From Pseudomonadota bacterium (lineage in GTDB: Bacteria > Verrucomicrobiota > Verrucomicrobiia > Limisphaerales > SXTU01): 58,800 nt of DNA. Below are positions 53,254 to 58,800 of the stretch, piece after piece; position 1 is the first letter of the stretch; every line of letters begins with the position of its first letter. The DNA lies in the NCBI GenBank assembly GCA_009924135.1, contig RFSE01000015.1:1-58800 (forward strand), read 5' to 3'. The notes under the pieces were generated by a model. It saw only the letters and a program-made list of their open reading frames with translations, had not been told where the DNA came from and searched no databases. The translations under genes and the position numbers were made by a program.

Positions 53254-54647
53254 CCTTTGCTGGCGTAATACGCGTCCACGCGCGCCCCCACGTCACGGTA
53301 GCTGACATCCACTTCGTAGATGTCCAGGAACTGCTTGATCGACTCCTCCCGGTTGCCCATTTTCTCCAGCACGCAACCGAGCGTATAGAGCAGTTCCTTG
53401 CGTTCCTCGTCGAAGTTGGCCTTTTCCTTCAATGCGGCCTGCAGCTTTCGCGCCGCCATGTCGTTCATGTTGCGGGTCGCAAAACACCGCGCGCTGTAGA
53501 GCATCGCGCTCAGACGCTTGTTCGGGTTGTTCTCCGCCTTTTGCAGTTCGGGGATCGCTTCGCTGATGCGGCCCATGTTGAAGTAGAGCAGGCCCAGTTC
53601 GAAGCGGATGGCCAGGTCGGTGGGGTACCGGTCCACCCGCTTTTTGCAGTCGTCCAGGACGAAGGCATCCCGCTGGGCGGTGAGATCGGCCTTCTGCTGC
53701 TCGTAATTTTCGGACGCCGGATCAAGCTCCTCGATTACCTGGTTGAAGCGACGCACCGTCACGTCATTGCGCGCCTGTTCCAGCGTGCTGTCCATGGCCC
53801 CGGGCAAGGCTTCGATCAAATTATAATAGTGGATGGCCTGATAGTACTCCTTCTGCTGGGTATGGAGTTCGGCGATGTTTTTCAGCAGTTTGACGTTGGT
53901 CGGTTCGTCCGCCAGCCGGGTCACATACTGCTGGATGAGGTTCTCGGACTGCGCGGAATCCTTGTGAATGCGCGTCTCCTGTTCCAGCCGCGCGGCTTCA
54001 CCCTTGTCCTTCAGGGCGCTGCGAAAGGAGCCGCTGCCTTCCGCCATCTTCTCGTAGCCACCTTCATTGAGCGTGCGTTTGGCGGAGACATTTTTCGCCA
54101 TCATGGACAGCTCCGGGTCATGAGGATGACGCCGGAGCAACGCGGCAAATACGGCCTCGGCCTTGTCGTTCTGGCCGATCGCCGCGTAGGCTTCCGCCAG
54201 CCGGACGGAGGTTTCCCGGTCCTCCGGAGAGTCCTGACGCAGGGCCTCGAGCGACAGGATGGCACTGCGCGGGAGGTCGGCCGCCATGGCCGCCTGGGAA
54301 AAAATGGAGTGCGCCATCCCATTGCGCGGGTCACTGGCGAGCGCCTGTTCCGCGAGGAAGACGGCTTCGAGGGGCTTGCTCTCGGCGAGCATCTTGGCCC
54401 GCGCGAGCGCCGGTCCGCTGCCCGCACTGCTGACGAGCTTCTTGAACAAGCCCGAGGCCGCCCCGGCCTTTTTCATGGCGGCCTTCCGCAACGCGTCCCG
54501 GCCGGCCAGAAAACCCGGTTCGGCCTTGACCACGGCGAGCAGGATCTCGATCGCGTAGTCCATGTTGTTGCGTTCCACCGCAAACACACCCTTTTCGTAC
54601 TGTTCGCGCACAGGGCGCGGGATATCCGTCAAACTCTTCTCTGCCAT
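53250..54647 (-). CDS. Cytoplasmic TPR-repeat protein
   Basis: 465 residues without a signal peptide. It opens 'MAEKSLTDIPRPVREQYEKG' and contains TPR-like pairs: 'NMDYAIEILLAVVKAEPGFL', 'VRLAEAYAAIGQNDKAEAVF', 'VKLLKNIAELHTQQKEYYQA' and 'RFELGLLYFNMGRISEAIPE'. A charged coiled-coil lies around residues 205-240. Its function is not known; it resembles verrucomicrobial scaffold TPR proteins. It is translationally coupled to the VanZ-like gene. Confidence 0.82.
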   Translation of the reverse strand: MAEKSLTDIPRPVREQYEKGVFAVERNNMDYAIEILLAVVKAEPGFLAGRDALRKAAMKKAGAASGLFKKLVSSAGSGPALARAKMLAESKPLEAVFLAEQALASDPRNGMAHSIFSQAAMAADLPRSAILSLEALRQDSPEDRETSVRLAEAYAAIGQNDKAEAVFAALLRRHPHDPELSMMAKNVSAKRTLNEGGYEKMAEGSGSFRSALKDKGEAARLEQETRIHKDSAQSENLIQQYVTRLADEPTNVKLLKNIAELHTQQKEYYQAIHYYNLIEALPGAMDSTLEQARNDVTVRRFNQVIEELDPASENYEQQKADLTAQRDAFVLDDCKKRVDRYPTDLAIRFELGLLYFNMGRISEAIPELQKAENNPNKRLSAMLYSARCFATRNMNDMAARKLQAALKEKANFDEERKELLYTLGCVLEKMGNREESIKQFLDIYEVDVSYRDVGARVDAYYASKG

Positions 54648-55028
54648 GGCGGAAGGCTAGAGGCCGGCCAGGGAAAAATCCATTTCAAATCGCAGGCAAC
54701 GTTCCTCGCACACCGTGGCAGCACCTTTGCGCTTGTCTCCCTCCTTCCGGACGCCGGTAAGCGATCCCGATCAAGCCGACACCGGCGGAATCGGAATGAC
54801 CACCGCATTGTTCAACGCCAAGGCGGATTGGCAGAGGAATTTGGGGCACGAATTGGATGTCCTTATCCTCCTGCCCACAATTCCCCTGCCCTGCATTCTG
54901 TTCGAATCTTCAGCATCAATTCGGCACGCTGCAAAGCGAGTGCAAGCATGGCGCCCACGCATTTCCCGTCCGAGCGCAATGGCTGAATGAATGGGTGAAG
55001 TCCGGCCACCGTAAGACCGGTCAGGCTG
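54648..55028. other. Intergenic, no gene seen
   Basis: 381 bases separating tkt from the TPR gene. Short frames here show no family character. Around 54835-54900 the text CAATTCCCCTGCCCTGCATT and its surroundings resemble fragments of a GGGGAATTG-type dispersed repeat; a similar fragment lies near 5155-5200. Promoter of the TPR/VanZ operon is presumably at the right-hand side, near 54650-54720. Confidence 0.4.
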
Positions 55029-57110
55029 CTACTTCAGCAAAGCCAGGGCCGAGGCCACCAGTTTGTCCGCCGTCAGACCATGCAACTGGTAAAGTTCCTC
55101 GGCGAGGTAGGCGCTCTGGCCGAACTCACCGGGGATGCCCAGCGAGGTCATGCGATGCGCAATGCCCGCACGGCTCAAGGCATGGCTCACTTGCGCGCCC
55201 ATGCCCCCGACGACCTGATGATCCTCGATGGTCACGACGCGACCTCCAGCAGCCTTCACGGCAGCCCCAATGGTCTCGATGTCCACGTGGTTGACGAAGG
55301 GGTTGTTGATGACCGTGGCTTTCACGCCCTGCGCGGCCAGCTTCTTGCCGGCAGAAATGGCCTTGTCGAGCAGTACGCCGCAGCCGATGAGGACCACGTC
55401 CGTGCCCTCGGCCAGGACCTGCGCCTTGCCCCACGGATACGTCGCGCCCTCGACCCAGCTCATCGGGTAGTTCTCGCGGCCGACGAAGAAGAGGTAGCTC
55501 TCGCCGTCCTTGCCCGCCGCACGGTCGGCTGCATAGCGCTGGATGGCCTGGTACATCAGTGACTCGGCTTCATCCGGGCAGCTCGGCATGATCACGCAGG
55601 TGTGCGGGATGGAACTGACGGCGGCAATGTAGGTCGTGGCCTGATGGCTCGCGCCATCCGCCGCGTCCTGAAAACCAATGTGGCTGAACATCGCAATGAC
55701 CGGGGCCTGCGAAAGTGCGGCCATGGTGAGCGGGAGGTTGCCCTTGGTGACCCCAAACTGACCAAAGGTGTCCACAATGGGGATGTAACCGCACTTCGCA
55801 TAACCCGCGGCCACGCTGATCATGTTGGATTCAGCAATGCCCACCTCGACGAACCGGTCGGGCAACGCCTTCTGGAAGGCGCTGATGCCGGTGGAACCTT
55901 GCACGTCGCTGGAAACGGAATAGACCGGCAGACCCTCCTGCGCGGCACGGACAGCCCCCTTCGCGAGGCCAGCCTGGACCTTGTCCTTCTTCACGGCGGG
56001 AGCCGCCGGTGCGGCGCTCGCCGCAGCGGCAGCGGCCTTGGCCTTCTTGTCCGCTTCCTTCTTTTCCCAATCCGCACGCAACGCGGCACCCCAGGCAACG
56101 AATTCAGCCGGAGGCGTGTCGCCCGCGTAAAGCTCCGTGACCCAGTCCGGAATCTTCTCGCCGTTCGCAAGCGGGAAGCCATGACCGCCAGCGGAGTTCT
56201 CGACGGTGGCCTTGATGCCAATGCCCTTGACGGTCTTGACCCAGAGACAGACGGGCTGCTTGGGGTTCGCTTTGGCAGCGGCGATCCCCTGCTCAACCGC
56301 GAGGTAAACAGCCTGTTGATCGTTGCCGTGCGGCACGGAAATGACATTCCAACCGAGCGTGGCCAACGCGTTGAAGCTCGGCTGCATGGAGAAGGAATCC
56401 TTTGTGATGCGACCGGAAAGCTTTGTGTCGTTGTCCGAGAGAATGAGCACGAACGGGTTCACCTTGTCCTTCGCGGCGAGGCCGGGGATGGCGGCAAACG
56501 ACTCCTTCGCTTCACCTTCCATGGCGGCCCCGTCTGACACAGTGCAAATGGTCACGCGATCGCGGCCAGCCGTCTTGTCGCCCATCGCCAGGCCCTGGGC
56601 CTGTGGGAGGCTGGAGCCGAGCGGACCGTTCGAGACGAGCACGCCCTCGGGATTGAGGTGTGACTCACCGTGACCGGTGAACTTGCTGGCGATGCTGCGG
56701 AAGCCCTTCAACGTGTCGAAGGTCATCCCGTCAAAGCCATACAGCGCACGCAACGCGTAGATGCCGTTTTCAGTATGGCCAGCGTCGTTGACGAAATTGA
56801 ACGCCTCGTGCCATTGGCGACCCTGCGTGGCAAACATCTGCGCGTGGACCGCCGCCATGATCTCGGCGAAAGCCGCCGGACCACCCCAGTGGCAGGCGGC
56901 TCCGCCGACCACCGCGTGTACGTCCATCAGCGCGACGAGCGTACGCGTCGCGCGCGGGTCCGCGACGATCACCGGCTGGCCGGCAGAATTCTTGACCGTG
57001 ACCGAGTACTTCGGCGCAGCGGAAGGCGTGGAGGCCAGGCGGGATTTGAGCGCGAGCGGCTTCAGCGCGGGGGCGTCGAGTTTGGCGACAACGGAATTAT
57101 CAGCGGCCAT
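55029..57110 (-). CDS. tkt: Transketolase
   Basis: 693 residues, TPP-dependent. N-terminal PP domain: 'ACHWGGPAAFAEIMAAVHAQ', 'HLNPEGVLVSNGPLGSSLPQ', the TPP/Mg motif 'VSDGAAMEGEAKESFAAIP' followed by LILSDNDTKLSG, and a His in NSAGGHGFPL. Pyr domain: 'RFVEVGIAESNMISVAAGYA' with the catalytic Glu of GIAE. C-terminal domain from 'GKAQVLAEGTDVVLIGCGVL'. The motif begins SDG instead of the usual GDG, and an Ala/Lys-rich linker (residues about 345-375) joins the PP and Pyr domains. Pentose phosphate pathway, cytoplasmic. The odd motif leaves some room for a different ketol donor. Confidence 0.88.
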   Translation of the reverse strand: MAADNSVVAKLDAPALKPLALKSRLASTPSAAPKYSVTVKNSAGQPVIVADPRATRTLVALMDVHAVVGGAACHWGGPAAFAEIMAAVHAQMFATQGRQWHEAFNFVNDAGHTENGIYALRALYGFDGMTFDTLKGFRSIASKFTGHGESHLNPEGVLVSNGPLGSSLPQAQGLAMGDKTAGRDRVTICTVSDGAAMEGEAKESFAAIPGLAAKDKVNPFVLILSDNDTKLSGRITKDSFSMQPSFNALATLGWNVISVPHGNDQQAVYLAVEQGIAAAKANPKQPVCLWVKTVKGIGIKATVENSAGGHGFPLANGEKIPDWVTELYAGDTPPAEFVAWGAALRADWEKKEADKKAKAAAAAASAAPAAPAVKKDKVQAGLAKGAVRAAQEGLPVYSVSSDVQGSTGISAFQKALPDRFVEVGIAESNMISVAAGYAKCGYIPIVDTFGQFGVTKGNLPLTMAALSQAPVIAMFSHIGFQDAADGASHQATTYIAAVSSIPHTCVIMPSCPDEAESLMYQAIQRYAADRAAGKDGESYLFFVGRENYPMSWVEGATYPWGKAQVLAEGTDVVLIGCGVLLDKAISAGKKLAAQGVKATVINNPFVNHVDIETIGAAVKAAGGRVVTIEDHQVVGGMGAQVSHALSRAGIAHRMTSLGIPGEFGQSAYLAEELYQLHGLTADKLVASALALLK

Positions 57111-57211
57111 AGGTTCGGTCTGGATTACGGGTTTAACTAACGAACAAGGGGCGATATGTTAGGAATCCAGCAGGGAAAAGAAAAGGAGTAAGTTCTCGCC
57201 CTGAAACTCTG

Positions 57212-57826
57212 CTATTGCCGCATGACCCGGTGATACATCTCCGCCAGATCCTTGTAGGCCTCGGCGAAAGCTTCGGCGTTGACCTCGTCCATGGCGTGCG
57301 GGGCAAGTTCCTCGATGAGCATGAGCCGGCTGATGATCAGGGGTAAATCGTTCACGCCCAGATGTTCCTTGTCGGCCAGCCCGTCCTCGTTCAGGTCCTC
57401 GATCAAATTCCTGCGCTCACGGGCGGACAGCGTGGGATCGTTGATCGCGGCAATCCAGTAACGCTCGGCTTCCGCATCCGTCCCGACCAGGCTCAAAGCC
57501 TCGCGGGCCAGCGGGTCCCGTACGATGGGGTCACCTCCCAAGCTGGACGATGCCCCTGGTTTTGCCTCAGGGCGCATCAGGGACGCAGCCGGCAGACTCT
57601 CGCTGTGGGAGTCGGTGGCCTTGATTTTGACAGGAGCAGGCGCGGGGATTTTGGCCGAAGCCTCCGTGACCGGACGAGCCACCAGGCGCACGCTGGCTGG
57701 CGTGGAGTTGGTGGCGGTTGGCTGGCTGGACAAAGGGCCCGGGGCGGACTCGGGACGGTAGTAGATGGCCAGCCACACCGCTGACACCGCAACCACGCAG
57801 AGCATTGTGGTCTTGATCGTGTTCAT
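57212..57826 (-). CDS. Hypothetical exported or membrane-anchored protein
   Basis: 204 residues, not assigned to a named family. An N-terminal hydrophobic segment ('TTMLCVVAVSAVWLAIYY') is followed by a Pro/Ala/Ser-rich linker (residues 25-95). A conserved-looking helical domain comes last: 'EAERYWIAAINDPTLSARER' then RNLIEDLNEDGLADKEHLG, and 'INDP/LSARERRNLIEDLNEDG' repeats the style of other verrucomicrobial proteins. Possible role as a structural periplasmic protein; unproven. It ends 100 bases from tkt on the same strand. Confidence 0.7.
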   Translation of the reverse strand: MNTIKTTMLCVVAVSAVWLAIYYRPESAPGPLSSQPTATNSTPASVRLVARPVTEASAKIPAPAPVKIKATDSHSESLPAASLMRPEAKPGASSSLGGDPIVRDPLAREALSLVGTDAEAERYWIAAINDPTLSARERRNLIEDLNEDGLADKEHLGVNDLPLIISRLMLIEELAPHAMDEVNAEAFAEAYKDLAEMYHRVMRQ

Positions 57827-57958
57827 GCCAGTCGAATTGGTTGGGACGCCCGTTGGACATCAGGCGCTTTACTGACTCACGGCCAGTGGTGCTAACAATG
57901 CACGTTTAGCCCGGAAGGTAAAGAAGCGGGACGCTGAATGGCAAAGTGTAACCTTCGC

Positions 57959-58537
57959 TCATTCCGCTTCCTGCCAGCGTGAGACAATCTGCTGGGGCAG
58001 TCCCAGATGGTCCAAGACGCGGGCCACGACGGTGTCCACGACCTGTTCGACGGTTTGCGGCCGGGTGTAGAACGAGGGGTTCGCCGGCAGGATGACGGCC
58101 CCCGCGAGCAGGAGCAGTTCGAGGTTCTTCAGGTGGATCAGGTTCAGCGGCGTCTCGCGCGGGACCAGGATGAGCTTCTTGCGTTCCTTGAGCATCACGT
58201 CCGCCGCCCGCAGCAGCACGTCGTCGCTGGTGCCATGCGCGATCCGGCCCAACGTGCCCATGCTGCACGGGATGACCACCATCGCATCGAAGGGGTTCGA
58301 GCCGCTCGCGAACGGGACGTTCATGCTTTTGAGGCCATGCTGCACGACGCCGTCCGGCAGCCGCAGCCCGCCCGGCAGTTCCTCGGCGAGGACGGCGTGC
58401 GCGTAGTTGCTCAGGACGACGTGGATCTCGTGCGCGCGGGCATCGAGGTTGTCGAGCAACCGCTGGGCGTAGAGCGAGCCGCTTGCTCCCGTGATGGCAA
58501 TGACGATTCTCAAGTGTCGGGAATATGGGGCCGCCAC
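57959..58537 (-). CDS. ubiX: Flavin prenyltransferase
   Basis: 192 residues from GTG 58537, or 184 from TTG 58513, which would give the more typical MRIVIAITGASG start. FMN-binding segment 'IAITGASGSLYAQRLL', 'VVIPCSMGTLGRIAHGTSDD' and 'LILVPRETPLNLIHLKNLEL' are diagnostic of UbiX/Pad1. It prenylates FMN to make the cofactor for UbiD-type decarboxylases, as in ubiquinone or menaquinone (futalosine) biosynthesis. No ubiD in the window. Confidence 0.94.
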   Translation of the reverse strand: MAAPYSRHLRIVIAITGASGSLYAQRLLDNLDARAHEIHVVLSNYAHAVLAEELPGGLRLPDGVVQHGLKSMNVPFASGSNPFDAMVVIPCSMGTLGRIAHGTSDDVLLRAADVMLKERKKLILVPRETPLNLIHLKNLELLLLAGAVILPANPSFYTRPQTVEQVVDTVVARVLDHLGLPQQIVSRWQEAE

Positions 58538-58661
58538 CGGCCACCGGCAAGTCGTGCGATTATCGCGTTGCCTTCAACTGGGCTGCTTCGCAAACTCCCG
58601 CCATGCAATTTGTGGTGAGCAACCGTCAGCATCCGGGTTCAAAGGCCGTCTAACTCGCTTT

Positions 58662-58800
58662 GTGAACCTGCTCACTGTCCTACTTTCGCCCCGGCTCCGC
58701 ACGTCGGCACCCGTGTTACTCGTACTGGCGCTGTGCGGTTGCGGCACGACGAACACCTCCAGCCCGCGCCTCACCAATCCCCCGCCACCGCGCCCGCGAC
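58662..58800 (+). CDS. Start of a lipoprotein gene, cut by the window end
   Basis: From GTG 58662 the frame stays open to the edge. It encodes MNLLTVLLSPRLRTSAPVLL then VLALCGCGTTNTSS and a Pro/Arg-rich stretch. The LALCGCG run gives a lipoprotein-like signal with Cys25 or Cys27 as the modified residue. The rest, and therefore the function, is outside the window. Confidence 0.55.
   Translation, partial: MNLLTVLLSPRLRTSAPVLLVLALCGCGTTNTSSPRLTNPPPPRPR

Noticed and set aside
54715-54990. Small plus-strand frame in the tkt-TPR gap
   Set aside because: No family character, no start context, and its sequence includes repeat-like fragments.

Overview
The window looks like a piece of a high-GC Verrucomicrobiota chromosome, most like the Limisphaerales/Pedosphaera group (subdivision 3). 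The evidence is the gene repertoire: two pseudopilins with the '[15 protein letters not shown]' leader, several PQQ-like propeller proteins, Tat-exported Gfo/Idh/MocA oxidoreductases beside a DUF1080 protein, a SUMF1-fold protein fused to planctomycete-type cytochrome modules, a large PVC-type CxxCH protein, and many short palindromic intergenic repeats. Hardly any start codon is preceded by a clear Shine-Dalgarno sequence. I saw no rRNA, tRNA, CRISPR array, prophage or transposase.

Layout. 1-8.7 kb: a truncated beta-helix protein, then house-keeping genes (D-2-hydroxyacid dehydrogenase, hisG, a 33-residue COX24-like protein, a TPR lipoprotein with a DUF2203 gene, aroB, an isoaspartyl peptidase). 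8.7-11.5 kb: a haem-motif/SUMF1 protein and a frameshifted pseudopilin. 11.5-23.2 kb: an iron-sulfur assembly region: a Fur/PerR-family regulator with a perfect palindromic operator, then sufB, sufC, sufD, sufU, sufT and sufS. It is interrupted by a LysM gene, a vapBC-type toxin-antitoxin pair, a ceramidase-like gene and an esterase gene. 23.5-31.7 kb: a hicAB pair, then genes for exported sugar and glycoside metabolism (DUF1080, two Gfo/Idh/MocA proteins, an SGNH hydrolase, a glycosidase-like propeller, a PQQ-like protein). 31.8-36.8 kb: a GYF/DUF4870 membrane protein, trpF, a glycoside hydrolase, trpB and a frameshifted Uma2 gene. 36.8-43.2 kb (minus strand): a XylR-like AraC regulator followed by three paralogous PQQ-like propellers. 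43.7-49.9 kb: a pseudopilin, a 968-residue CxxCH protein, a nucleoside-type MFS permease and an SGNH protein. 50-58.8 kb: comEC, a VanZ-like gene, a TPR gene, transketolase, a small exported protein, ubiX and the start of a lipoprotein.

The clearest working unit is the suf set: SufS supplies sulfur, SufU relays it, SufB/C/D scaffold the cluster, and SufT acts in maturation, with the Fur-like protein as the likely controller. Its gene boundaries carry repeated copies of one inverted-repeat element.

The most unusual structure is just after sufD. A second, diverged copy of the last 32 sufD codons lies 0.8 kb downstream, and the space between holds only the vapBC-type module. This looks like a toxin-antitoxin cassette that inserted at the 3' end of sufD and rebuilt the gene's tail.
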